64,000 bases of DNA from assembly GCF_022581195.2 (NCBI RefSeq), contig NC_061476.1, positions 3,208,098 through 3,272,097 on the forward strand, in the 5' to 3' direction. Below are positions 22,950 to 32,550 of this stretch, one piece after another (positions within the stretch are counted from its first letter, which is position 1; the number at the start of each line of letters is the position of its first letter). The stretch is from Helicoverpa zea (lineage: Eukaryota > Arthropoda > Insecta > Lepidoptera > Noctuidae). A model generated the notes under the pieces. That model was not told the origin of the DNA. It made no database searches and saw only the letters and a program-made list of their open reading frames with translations. Both the position numbers and the translations under genes were made by a program.

Positions 22950-23919
22950 TTGACAGGTAACAGCCTGAAATAGCGGTTTTAAAATACAAACACAGATAAT
23001 ATTTTTAAACTTACAAACACACTGCATGTATCGGTAACTTATTTGTTAAACGGTACCTAAGGCACGTCTAACAATTTGTAAAGCACTTAGCGGTCAAAGA
23101 AGTAGGGTTTAGAAGCATATTTTTTATACCAAAATACCAGACGAACCCATGCCAAAAAACTAGCGTAATCACACAAAAGATCCACCTATAGCATCATTCT
23201 TAAAAATAAAATTAAGGTTGAGTCTTCTTCGCATTGAAATCACGTCGCAGAAACTGCTAAAATATAAGTCCAGTGCGTTTTGTTTCACTCTTTTTATGTT
23301 ATTTTAATAGTCTTGTATCTATTAATCTTTAGACGTAGAAAAATTAACAGGTTGATGCAATTTGCATTTTTTTGCATTACACAGTATAAGATGTACCATC
23401 ATAATTTGTATTTTATTTCAAATAATTAACAATGAGTTAGAATGGTTTTCCACGCGTGTTATAAGCTGTATTACGTTAACACAGATAACAATATTATTAT
23501 GTAAAAGGAAGACTAAGAAATATTTGACAACTTAAAAAAATAAACATATTTTTCCGTCAAAGTCGGTCAAATAACCACAGTAACCGAAAAACAAACAAAC
23601 AAAATTAACACACTTACGCCGCCAAAGAAAACCCCAGTTAATTTACATAACAATTAAATAACACAGTTAAAGTCAAACTGCCCGTAACAAGGAGATTAAC
23701 TAAGTATTACACAAATTACTTTTGTGATCTGTTTCAAGGTTAAAAACGTACCATTTGCATGCGTGTGCGCATCGTGCATGGATATGCATGCGTGCGTGCT
23801 TACATGTCTTTTAGACGTTTCACGGAAGCCATTTTGAAAATGGCGACTATTTAGAGTAAACGATTATTGTGTTTTAGAGGTGATCAACATTCGTAGATTC
23901 ACTCACTTGTCGGGATAAC
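22950..23919. other. AT-rich spacer with a GCATGC/GTGCG-rich patch
   Basis: No gene seen. Alternating GCATGCGTGTGCGC-like text occurs at about 23756-23805. Confidence 0.45.
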
Positions 23920-24050
23920 CATTCCCGTTGCGGGTAAAAAGTAGCCTGTGTTCTTTTTCAGGTTCTAAATGACCTTTCTGCTAAATTTCATTAAAATCAG
24001 TTCAGTAGTTTTGGTGTGAGAGGTTGATAGATAAATTAGTTTTGCATTTA
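23920..24050 (+). repeat. LINE 3' tail fragment
   Basis: AAAAAGTAGCCTGTGTTC, TTTTTCAGGTTCTAAATGAC and AATCAGTTCAGTAGTTTTGG are the central part of the common non-LTR tail. Confidence 0.55.
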
Positions 24051-24837
24051 CAGAACTATTTAAGGATTGTGGCGAAAAAACGGACAAAAAAGTTTATAAT
24101 TTTTAAGAGTATTTTAAAACTCGATAGCCTTAAATACTTAAGAAAGGCTCGCTATTTAAGGCGATACTACTTGTTACCATATTAAGTGGTATTGTAAAAC
24201 TACCAGGTCGTTGACCTCTCGGTACTTAAGTAACAGAACTACGAAATACGGTTTTGAATTCACTTTTATTTGTAACGGATAGTTGTTTTGGTGGAAATAA
24301 GGCGAAACGTTATTTTTGGAGAAAACGTGTGATATATGGAATACCGTATAAATTCTTATGAAAGCATTTTTTTATAACCTAGCCTAAATACTAAAGCGGA
24401 GCAGAGCGGAAAAGTTTTTGACAGCCATACAATTTCTCCGCTTAGGCATATTAGCTAACGAAACACCTTTCTGTCTATAAAACAAAATAAGACAAAAATC
24501 AACGAGTTGGAATTGCCTATGTAAGTCTTCCGCCTATCACATTAAAACCGGAATAAAATACACATTTATGCGTTCAGAATAAGAAAAAGTATATAATAAT
24601 GCGCAATATATACTCTAAAACAATCAGAGTAGATAATGCGTACAGTGATCTAACTGTGACCTGATAACCCACACATTTGCGACATTCTTATTACATTAAC
24701 ACGATTACATAAAACAACGAAGATTTTTCGGAAAGGGTGCGGCGGTATTGCGAGCGGAGCGATTTTAAACCCATATTGATAGAGCTTGAAAATTTTATTT
24801 TGAGATTTCGATTTTCTTTTGTTTTTTAACGCTGTTT
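24051..24837. other. AT-rich spacer
   Basis: No gene seen. Because the element end at 24838-24877 points this way, part of this stretch may be a decayed element, but no second end was found. Confidence 0.4.
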
Positions 24838-24877
24838 AACGCATTTAATTTAATGTGATTGTGAACGACACACCCGA
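24838..24877 (-). mobile_element. Solitary end of the 18467-type element
   Basis: Inverted, the 40 bp match 18467-18506 with about one change, including the ATTAAAT-ATGCGTT-type text beyond the 29-bp TIR. It is therefore the same (left) end of that family. TA follows at 24878-24879. No partner end is visible within several kilobases to the left. Confidence 0.7.
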
Positions 24878-25566
24878 TAATTTAAATAAATATAATATTA
24901 ATTTATTGTGGATTACATTTCAAGGTTTTCTCAGCATTCAAGGTTCCAACCATTCTTCTCTTTACATCTTTAAAGAAGTTGAAAGTCTTTACTTTCAATT
25001 ACGAAATATTAATTAAATTAAACAATTTTCGAGTACAATAAAAACAGAAGCATAATTAAAGGACTAATCATAATATCAGAAAAGGTCATCTGGATGAACT
25101 ATTATTCAATAATAGCTTTACAAATTTTTGCATCAATTTCACAAAATGACGTTTTAAGTAATAAAATTGTCTTTTAAACACTCGTTTAGCAATAACTTGA
25201 GCTAAAACACCAATATGTACAAAGTAGCATTTCTGAGTGGTCTTGTGAAATGCTTTAAGTATGTTCAAACAATATTATTGGTTCTAAAAAGGTGACGCTA
25301 CAAAATTATACAACCTTTTTGCAATCGTATTAAAAGGAACATTATTGGCCTTACTACAAAAACTTTAACGCCTGGTTTACAGTTGTCTAAAAATTTTATG
25401 GCTGCAAAATGAACCATATGTCAACGTCATAATTTGACATTTTTTTAGACAAGGCTTAAACTGACGTTTAAAAGTTTTTGTGGTAAGACGGTCTATGTTT
25501 CTATGGTAGACAAATGTCAATAATTGCAGTTTCTATTTCACATCGATATATGTAAGTATATGCGAT
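24878..25566. other. AT-rich spacer
   Basis: No gene or clear repeat. The Lys/Phe/Val-rich minus frame at 25086-25268 has no recognisable motif. Confidence 0.45.
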
Positions 25567-25744
25567 ACTAGCTTCCACTCGTGGCTTGCCCGCGTGGTGT
25601 AAAAAGTAGCCTATGTGTTAATCCAGGGTATCACCTATCTACATACCATTTTCAACCAAATCGTTCAGCCGTTTTTGCGTGAAATAATAACAAACATACA
25701 TCCATACATTCTCACAAACTTTCACATTTATAACAAAGTAGGAT
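25567..25744 (+). repeat. LINE/SINE 3' tail of the '...gtaggat' type
   Basis: Runs from ACTAGCTTCCACTCGTGGCT through TAGCCTATGTGTTAATCC and CGTTCAGCCGTTTTTGCGTG to AAGTAGGAT. It is the plus-strand counterpart of 3698-3886. The adjoining foldback has inserted at its end. Confidence 0.65.
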
Positions 25745-25746
25745 AA

Positions 25747-25921
25747 CGGCCAGTTTCTTCATCAAAAGTTAAAGTAATGTCTAAAGTAAAAGTAACGGTC
25801 AAATTCGCTTTTTCAAAGCTAAAGTGACAGCAAAACTAATAGAAAAATTGAATTTAACCGTTACTTTTACTTTAGACATTACTTTAGCCATAACTTTAAC
25901 TTTTGTTGAAGAAACTGGCCG
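25747..25921. mobile_element. 175-bp foldback MITE
   Basis: The ends CGGCCAGTTTCTTCA and TGAAGAAACTGGCCG are perfect inverted copies, and pairing continues inward for about 60 bp (AAAGTTAAAG, AATGTCTAAAGTAAAAGTAA) with small gaps, leaving a short loop. TAA flanks both sides (25744-25746, 25922-25924), as in PIF/Harbinger MITEs. A longer 10-bp repeat, AAGTAGGATA, also flanks it, although the LINE tail itself carries this word. Confidence 0.8.
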
Positions 25922-25924
25922 TAA

Positions 25925-26908
25925 GTAGGATATAAGTAGGAATAAGATGTCAACGCTATTTTATGCCTGTGAATGTCTTCGAAAACCGCTCAATAATTTG
26001 GGGTAAAACTTGTGGATTAATAAAATCAATCTATGTTATGTTTGCTCCATAACACACGTTTAGTTTTACATTAGAATGTTTTGATGAAAAAAGAGCATAC
26101 AATCTCCACATAACATTCAATAGATTTAAGCCTAAATGCCAGATATTTCCCTATCTTCAATTATTGCGTGTTTTCATAAAACGTTGATTCATCTTCCGCT
26201 TACATAACTCGATACAAAACAATTCAAGATGTAATGTTAACCTTTAGATGTATTATAAACACAATTTTGCAATGAATCCATCGAGTGTATGAGAAGAGTG
26301 CATTGACCTATAGTTTAAATGCGCTAATAAAGATATAGGTAAGAGAGTGGTTAAGGCAGTCGTATGAACGCGCAACGATCTCTTTTTAACCGACTTCTAA
26401 TATGATGGTTTCGTAGACGAAAACCGCCTTAAAATTATATAACTACTTCCCGTACTAGATTTATAAATATATATTAGCTTTTGTCAGCCGGGATAGTATA
26501 CTGAAAAACTTTTTAAAACGGACCAGTAGTTTCGAAACCAAAAGTATTAGGCAGTCTAGACAAAAAACTTCACTTTATAATATAATTAAGTACAAATACT
26601 TGTAGTGGAAATAATTGTATATTTGCACAGCACACACACAGATCATTAAATAAGAAGAAGATTGGAGATAGTGAAAAATATATTTCAGTAACCCGCTCAC
26701 AGTGTGACCGCGCCTTATTTTAACTTGCATACCCGTTAATGGCGACATGGTTAATTAAATTACTGGAACGGTATTATTATTTAACTGTTTCAAATGTTTG
26801 TACAACATTTTACCGAGTTTGCAAAAATATTTAACTTGAAAGTTACGTTGAAAACGATCCTTAATATAAATTTTCGGTTTCAAGTAAGTAAAAGGTCGGT
26901 AAAAGTAG
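25925..26908. other. AT-rich spacer with repeat scraps
   Basis: No gene seen. AACCGACTTCTAATATG near 26389 and ACGGACCAGTAGTTTCG near 26518 are short LINE-tail-like fragments. Confidence 0.45.
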
Positions 26909-27282
26909 CTAATAGCCATCTTCGATGGTCTATCTGATGCTGAAATAATTATTAATTATCATGATAAAAAACAAAATACCATTAGAGATCATGAATGTGA
27001 AATTAATAATACAATCAATAAATTAATATATTGGCTTGAAACTAACCATTTAATGATAAACCTAAACAAGTCCGTCTATATACAATACAACCATGCAAAT
27101 AATAATAAAAATAACATTAAACTTAATATAAATCAACTCAACGAAGTAACACATACAAAGTTCCCAGGTATAATAATAGATAAAGATATTAATTGGAAAT
27201 TACATGTAAATAATGGTAGCACTAGAATTAATAAATTCGTATACGCACTGAAGCAAGTAAAAAATGTTACTAATATAAAACT
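26909..27282 (+). pseudogene. Jockey-like RT fragment, block 1
   Basis: Open from 26909 (after a TAG) to the MITE at 27283. It contains WLETNHLMINLNKS, the region after the catalytic box in which Jockey RTs have WxxxNxLxLNxxKT, then the GIIIDKDINWKLHV box and RINKFVYALKQ. The catalytic YADD box would lie just upstream and is not recognisable. The protein would have copied LINE RNA; this fragment cannot. Confidence 0.7.
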
Positions 27283-27679
27283 GGGGCCCGATTCTCCTAA
27301 GTTAATAATGTCAAAATCGAATAGAAATCGAATCACAATATGATCGCAATAGCAGTTTTAACCATATCGGGCAGTCTGCTACTAACATAAGACCAATCGT
27401 ATTCCAACGACATTCAGTTGATTTGCGATTGGTCTGCTATTTTGGTGATTTTGGTCTATACGGTAGTTTGATCTACATTCATTTTGCAATCGTAAATCAT
27501 TTGCAGACAAAATGCTTCATTATTGAATGACAGAAAAGGATAAAAACGTTTATTTTAAAGAAAAAATAGCGGAATGCCACATATGCTTCAATCGTAATCG
27601 AGTCGGGATTGGATCTCAGTCGAACCGAGTCGAACGTGAATCGTATGTCGCTTAAGTAAAATTAGGAGAATCGGGCCCC
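27283..27679. mobile_element. 397-bp MITE with GGGGCCCGATTCTCCTAA ends
   Basis: The 18-bp ends (27283-27300, 27662-27679) are perfect inverted copies. The interior is non-coding. The element sits inside the Jockey reading frame, so the empty site can be judged. No TA, TTAA or longer duplication is present, because the left flank ends AAACT and the right begins AGCTC. Either the element integrates without duplication or the flank has since changed. Confidence 0.8.
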
Positions 27680-27896
27680 AGCTCTTATATCATATCACGC
27701 CTATGTTGAATCGATATTACGATATGGTGTAATAATGTGGGGCAATAGCACTGATATGAATAGAGCATTCGTTGCTCAAAAAAAGTGCATAAGGTCAATT
27801 TGTGGACTAAAACCCGAAGAGTCATGTCGACCAATGTTGAAAAAACTTGGCTTGCTACCGCTCCCATGCATTTACATTTACGAAATATGCGTATTT
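27680..27896 (+). pseudogene. Jockey-like RT fragment, block 2
   Basis: Open frame with YVESILRYGVIMWGN, NRAFVAQKKCIRSICGL and KLGLLPLPCIYIYEICVF, the hallmark C-terminal text of Jockey-type RTs (LRYGIxxWGN, xxQKRxxR). It is interrupted after EICVF by an RTE scrap and resumes at 27989. Confidence 0.75.
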
Positions 27897-27975
27897 AGAA
27901 AGCCGAAAATAGATCTCAATGGCGTGCACTTGGAGAGGCCTATGTCCAGCAGTGGACTGCGATAGGCTGATGATG
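27897..27975 (+). mobile_element. 79-bp RTE 3' scrap inserted in the Jockey copy
   Basis: Nearly identical to the last ~79 bp of the RTE piece at 31595-31906, including CTTGGAGAGGCCTATGTCCA and GGCTGATGATG. AATATGCGTATTT flanks both sides (27884-27896, 27976-27988), a perfect 13-bp target duplication. The Jockey frame resumes straight after the duplication. Confidence 0.9.
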
Positions 27976-28099
27976 AATATGCGTATTTGTAGTTAAGCAC
28001 ATACAGCTGTTTAAAACTGCAAATGAAATATGTTTACGGATCAGACGAGATCCTTTTAGATTAGTACAGAGTGATCCACCAAGACTGACCAAATATAAT

Positions 28100-28244
28100 A
28101 AAACACTAAAAAGCAAAAAAAAAACTATTTTTAGGTGCATCGGCCTAGAAGTCGGTGTCTAATGGATGTTACTAAGTTAATTTTGCCACCGACTTCTAGG
28201 CCGATGCACCTAAAAATAGTTTTTTTTTTGCTTTTTAGTGTTTT
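28100..28244. repeat. Perfect 58-bp inverted repeat
   Basis: The arms 28100-28157 and 28187-28244 are exact reverse complements, including matching 10-base A and T runs, around a 29-bp spacer. The arms contain TAGGTGCATCGGCCTAGAAG and, on the right, lead into GGGAAGTCGGTTT. The right arm continues into the repeat at 28241-28860, so the left arm looks like an inverted duplication of that repeat's end. Confidence 0.9.
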
Positions 28245-28860
28245 GGGAAGTCGGTTTAATTTTTTTGTAAAAAAGTTTTTTATTTAAAGCTTTTTCAGTG
28301 ATACGAATAGTTGTCACTATCCATACAAGTGAGAAGTTCTCATCAATACAAAGAATATAAGTCCAAATACGAGGTATTTTACATATTCAGTTGTCGAGTT
28401 CCCTCGACTTACTTTCTCTGGTTTCCATCATCAGGTCAGCTCGAAACCTTCACTGTTGCAAAGGTCTTGTCAATACAAATAATTTAAGCCCAAACACGAG
28501 GTAGTTTACATATTCAGTTGTCGAGTTCCCTCGACCCTCTCTGGTTTCCATCATCAGATCAGCTCCAAATCTTCACAGTTGAATAGTGCTTTTAGGCGTA
28601 CACCTGAGTGTCAAGTTTTTACCCTATGTATGCCTACAACTTTCGAAGGTTGCCCTCGATTTCTCAGGGTTTCCATCATCAGATCCTGACCTGATGACTA
28701 TGGGACCAATTGGCAGCTATTCCGAGTCGAACAAAAAAAGAATCACGTAAATCGGTCTATAAACCTCGGAGTAATCGATGTACATACATAGAAAAAAAAA
28801 AAAAAAAAAAACATACCGGCCGAATTGATAACCTCCTCCTTTTTGGGAAGTCGGTTAAAA
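28241..28860. repeat. Dispersed repeat bounded by TTTTGGGAAGTCGGTT
   Basis: The same 16 bp in direct orientation mark both limits (28241-28256, about 28840-28856). Inside are TTTCCATCATCAGATC blocks, a tandemly doubled ~120-bp unit, an A run of 20 or more at about 28791 and CCGGCCGAATTGATAACCTC. I recognise the closing block as a common moth repeat of uncertain class, possibly a LINE 3' end. It interrupts the Jockey frame. Confidence 0.6.
28341..28580. repeat. Two tandem ~120-bp units
   Basis: 28341-28458 and 28468-28580 align with a few substitutions and one 4-base gap. Both contain CAATACAAA, TTTACATATTCAGTTGTCGA, GTTCCCTCGAC and CTCTGGTTTCCATCATCAG. Confidence 0.8.
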
Positions 28861-29155
28861 AATTGTCTTGCAACATGTGTGCGGATATATAATAAGATAC
28901 AAAGTAATTTTAAAGTATTAAATATAAGACTGTTGAAGATTGCATTATATAAATGGTTAAATGAATAATTTTTATAGTTTAAAAGAATTTATGGATTATA
29001 AATGTTAATGCCTTAAATAGTTTAGTTTAGTTTACCTAAAATTTTTGCGTGCTATGTTCATCTTAGCTAAACATGCTTGTACCTACTGTATTATTATTGA
29101 ACACCTTGTATACCATGTTTAATGCAAATAAACGATTTATTATTATTATTTTATT
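28860..29155 (+). pseudogene. Jockey-like LINE 3' end
   Basis: After one frameshift the text NFYSLKEFMDYKC leads to TAA at 29006-29008, like the C-terminus of Jockey ORF2. The 3' UTR carries ATACCATGTTTAATGC, AATAAA (29127-29132) and an ATT microsatellite that would have been the priming tail. Confidence 0.65.
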
Positions 29156-29159
29156 TTTA

Positions 29160-29866
29160 TGTGTTTATCTACCAGACCTCGGGACTATAGAGTCCCGGAT
29201 TTTTGGGAGGCGAACGTGGGGCCGAAGCCAGCACGCTGAAGCCCTTTTGAGACAACTTTAATGAAATGGTGACACAAAACCGACGATTATCCCTGTATAC
29301 ACTATAGAAATGTACCCAAGGACAATCCCCGGTTCTGTGCTAAACTATTGCTAACTATAGATGAAAAGTACTTGGGCTATTGTGATGGGATGCTAATGGA
29401 CTAGGAATGGGGAAACTACGGGAACTATGGCACCTGCCGATGACAATGTATAAAATACATGTAAAAATGGCAGGTGGAGACTCGCCAACTCACTTACTGG
29501 GCCCCCGGGAATCAGTCGCTAAATCGCAACAAGAGGGCAACAGATACATGAGCGGCTGAAGGGTGAGGATACCTCGGCGGACTTTAAACGCAGATCACGC
29601 GCTCCCTGTGGGTCCAGCATCACCGGCCCACTCGCCACTTACCACGAGGCACCTACCCTCCGAGCGGGCTGCTAACCCTGCTCTAGCGACTCCACTCTGA
29701 CCGGCCGATGAAGGCAAGCCAAGAGGCGGGAGACCTATCCCCCGTCATGCTTCACTCCGGCAGGCCGGAGATGGGGGACAGTATACTCTCCCTGGAGCAC
29801 TCGGATATATAGCCCCGCGGGGTCGCTACTCCCAGTCATCCGCCTCAGATGCCCTGCGGGGCTTAT
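29160..29866. repeat. GC-rich dispersed repeat, class unknown
   Basis: About 700 bp, much more GC-rich than both sides, beginning after an (ATT)n tract and ending at GCGGGGC just before another TTATTATTATT. The matching ATT-rich flanks could be a target duplication. Recognisable words are CCCGGGAATCAGTCGCTAAA, CGGAGATGGGGGACAGTATA and GCCCCGCGGGG. No sustained frame. I believe it recurs in moth genomes (possibly a LINE 5' UTR or large SINE), but I cannot name it. Confidence 0.55.
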
Positions 29867-29877
29867 TATTATTCAAA

Positions 29878-29935
29878 TCGTTTCAGTAGTTCCTGAGATT
29901 GACTCATTTAAACAAATAAACTCTTAATTTTTTTA
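29878..29935 (+). repeat. LINE 3' tail fragment
   Basis: TCGTTTCAGTAGTTCCTGAG, then GATTGACTCATTTAAACAAA, the last third of the common tail. Confidence 0.5.
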
Positions 29936-30169
29936 AATATTAGTATATATTAATATCGTCTATGACAAACAAGAATGCGGCTACTAGACATCAATAATAT
30001 ACTATGACTTGACCCAGACTTGCTCGTGAACATGAATAAATTGTACGCATATTTTATATCATCTATACTAATATATCATTTATTGAAGTGACCTCAACTT
30101 TGACTTATATTAATACATTTTAAATGTGTATTGAATAGAAGTATTGTTATATAATTTTGTTTGATTCTT
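29936..30169. other. AT-rich spacer
   Basis: No feature seen beyond a short near-palindrome TACATTTTAAATGTGTA near 30113. Confidence 0.4.
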
Positions 30170-30313
30170 CAAATCGAAGGTATGTGTTGCTGGGGAGTTT
30201 GTTGCGCCAATTCTTCTTCCCAGCAAAAACACATAGGAAGTGGTGGAGGGTGAACGTTTTAGAGGCTGTCTCATTTGACGTTCGAAAAGTTATGTTTTTC
30301 AGCCTACTTTGAA
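30170..30313 (+). repeat. Dispersed repeat fragment
   Basis: TTCGAAAAGTTATGTTTTTC and GAGGGTGAACG are words I associate with common moth repeat tails. It immediately precedes a SINE fragment. Confidence 0.4.
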
Positions 30314-30317
30314 TAAG

Positions 30318-30435
30318 TGTTTGAGACATGAGAGTGAAGGAATAGTGAGTGCACCTTTGTCTGCGCAAATGCTATGCACTAATATGGCCTGCGAAGCTGG
30401 CTGATCTCCTTACATGAAAACAGCCATAGAATCCA
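30318..30435 (+). repeat. SINE fragment (second family)
   Basis: GACATGAGAGTGAAGGAATA, GTGAGTGCACC, TTTGTCTGCGCAAATG and AGCTGGCTGATCTCCTTACA match the 3' half of the SINE at 45765-46133. Confidence 0.65.
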
Positions 30436-31134
30436 ATAATCGGCTAATGGCTAAGACCAACCACGACTGGAAGCTAGTTATTTTAAGATTTAAAGAGTGC
30501 ATAAAATTAAATTAATGATCATTAAGTAACACTTATTAAAATTGAAATGGTAAGGCCAGTAAGTTAGCTTTTGATAAATTGTTTTAGAGCCAAAAACAGA
30601 AGTTGACTACTGGAAGAGACATTGAGTAATTGAGTAATTAAAATAAAAAAGATTAAATAAATTATCTAAAAACCGTAATATGTAATCATTTTAAAAATTA
30701 TAATTTATAGACAGATGTACCTAAGCCATATTTCTCAAAGCCTCATCCTTACTGAAATGAATATGCATTTTGACCAACTTCAAAATATAGTGCTTGCAAA
30801 ATGTTTGTCAGTCAGCTATGCTTTGAAAGAAATTAATAATGCACCATTATTGTAATAGTAGCAACAATTTAAAACAGGTTCATGGCCAAGTAATAGTTGA
30901 TTGGACTTGTTTCATTTATTTTATTATTTACTAACTATAGCTCACGTTTTGACCTTAAACCAGCTTTAGTTAAAAAGTTCTTACTGCTCTGGTCCTCATA
31001 GTCAAAACATGATGAATATTTGACAACCTTCTTGGAAAAATAAACTATTTAATGTAAATAATGGTTTTCAAATCTGGTCAGTAGTTTTTGAAGTAAGGAC
31101 ACTCAAACAAACAATCAAACATGATTATCTACAT
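30436..31134. other. AT-rich spacer
   Basis: No gene or strong repeat seen. Confidence 0.45.
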
Positions 31135-31300
31135 ACTAATATAGTAAAGAGGAAACAAATTTTTGTTTGTCTGTAAAGGCACCGAAATTGCTGAACCGAT
31201 TTGTAAAAAACTTACACTGTTTTAAAGCTACACTCTTCCCGAGTAACATGAGCTATATTTTATACCTGTACGGGCTGCGTGAACACTGCTAGTTTGTTAA
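31135..31300 (-). repeat. LINE 3' tail
   Basis: On the minus strand the common tail is read from CGTACAGGTATAAAATATAG through CTCGGGAAGAGTGTAGCTTT and AATCGGTTCAGCAATTTCGG to TTTGTTTCCTCTTTACTATA. Confidence 0.6.
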
Positions 31301-31594
31301 TATACTAGTAGGTTACTTATAATTTATCTGTCTGCCTACCTACTGTCTGGATGTCAATGCAAATAGATCATAGTCATTAACACATGGAATATTTGCACAA
31401 TTATTTTGCATAAAGTTTTGCAACACAACTTTTGAACTTGCACGACTTAATATTGCAGTTACATAATTATGTTGCTTAAAAACCAGTCGTCTTAAGATGC
31501 TTTAGGCAGTATTTAATTAGATTGTTGTGGCGTTAAAGAACTCGGCATAATTTTAAATACATTGTCCACTTTATTCAAATAAATAAATATTTAT

Positions 31595-31906
31595 CCAAAC
31601 CAAACCAAACCATCAAACCATGAAAACCAAAGTCATCGACATAGCCCACCGAATCAGCAAGCTGAAGTGGCAGTGGGCTGGCCATATTAGCCGAAGAACC
31701 GATAACCGTTGGGGTAAACGAGTTCTAGAGTGGAGACCACGCCTCGGCAAACGTAGTGTAGGACGTCCTCAGGCACGGTGGAGTGATGACTTGCGCAAGA
31801 CGGCTGGCAGGAGCTGGATGCGAGAAGCCGAAAATCGATCTCAGTGGCGTGCACTTGGAGAGGCCTATGTCCAGCAGTGGACTGCTATAGGCTGATGATG
31901 ATGATG
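31595..31906 (+). mobile_element. RTE 3' fragment with target-site duplication
   Basis: AAATATTTAT lies at 31585-31594 and 31907-31916. The insert begins with CCAAACCAAAC-like filler and then an open frame (31620-31895) for the C-terminus of an RTE polyprotein: HRISKLKWQWAGHISRR, GRPQARWSDDLRK and WRALGEAYVQQW, ending in TGA. A GATGATGATGAT tail follows. It is strongly 5'-truncated. The CCAAAC filler may be non-templated sequence or element text I do not know. Confidence 0.85.
31620..31895 (+). pseudogene. RTE polyprotein C-terminus
   Basis: About 90 codons after the RT core: KLKWQWAGHISRRTDNRW, then GRPQARW and AYVQQWTAIG before the stop. Only the C-terminal tail domain is present, with no catalytic box, so this is a dead fragment. 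It is the same family as the 79-bp scrap at 27897-27975. Confidence 0.8.
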
Positions 31907-31916
31907 AAATATTTAT

Positions 31917-32429
31917 GACTACGATAAAACAATGCGTTTCGCAATTTTTAAAGCCTTTAAGTGCTAATATTATAAAATTGAAAAATCTCAGAAAATAATA
32001 GATTTATTTGAAAACAAATTCAGCGTTATACATTTAGCTGATTTATTGAGGTAGGCCACCTTTTATTCGGTTGCGTGAATTATTCCTAGATGTGGATCAA
32101 ATCCGGAGGAAACTAGTATCTTTAATATTGAGGAGAAGTTTATTTTCCGAAGGTTGCAAGGGGAATATTATTGTACATATCTTTATATCGGCTTATATAC
32201 AACTTTGATTCAGTCCAAGCTAAACATAGATAATTAAGGATTTTTTTAACCTTTAAAATGTCAATACATGGTCAGTCTGCCTACTCGTTGTATAAATACA
32301 TACATAACTTGATATTTGTAGGTAGTGACATTCATAAGTACCAGGAAAGGTCAAGATCTTGAGACTACCTCTCAGAAATGTAAGTAATTAACTGTTGTCA
32401 ATTATTATTTAAAATAAACAGTCTGTAAA
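31917..32429. other. AT-rich spacer
   Basis: Nothing supported. Confidence 0.45.
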
Positions 32430-32550
32430 CCACTTTTACTAAGGGGTAACGGGTTGCCCGGGTAACTGGGTTGAGGAGATCAGATGGACAGTCGCTCCAT
32501 GTATAAAGTAAGAATACAAGTCTACCATAGTTGGGTAAAGGCTTAAGGGT
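32430..32550 (+). repeat. Degenerate SINE, 3' part
   Basis: AAGGGGTAACGGGTTGCCCG, GTAACTGGGTTGAGGAGATC, AGTCGCTCCATG and ATAGTTGGGTAAAGGC follow the order of the SINE at 40725-41113. Confidence 0.7.

Larger units (their letters stand above)
26909..29155 (+). mobile_element. Decayed Jockey-like LINE, 3' half, with nested insertions
   Basis: Four separated blocks read as one reverse-transcriptase C-terminus when later insertions are set aside: 26909-27282 (RT core end, NHLMINLNKSVYIQY, RINKFVYALKQVK), 27680-27896 (ALISYHAYVESILRYG, MWGN, AQKKCIRSICG), 27989-28099 (the continuation after the QLFKTA-like text) and about 28860-29008 (NFYSLKEFMDYKC then TAA). A 3' UTR follows with AATAAA at 29127-29132 and an (ATT)n tail at 29139-29151. 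The order and content match Jockey-type LINEs of insects. Frameshifts, three nested insertions and a missing 5' part make it a dead copy. Confidence 0.8.

Noticed and set aside
18467..24877. One large element spanning from the 18467 end to the 24877 end
   Set aside because: The complete partner end at 19839-19867 already closes a TA-flanked element, and the 24838 end is another copy of the left end.
28791..28812. Long A run as a retroposed poly(A) tail
   Set aside because: It lies inside the dispersed repeat, whose text continues on the other side (CCGGCCGAATTGATAACC), so it is not an end.
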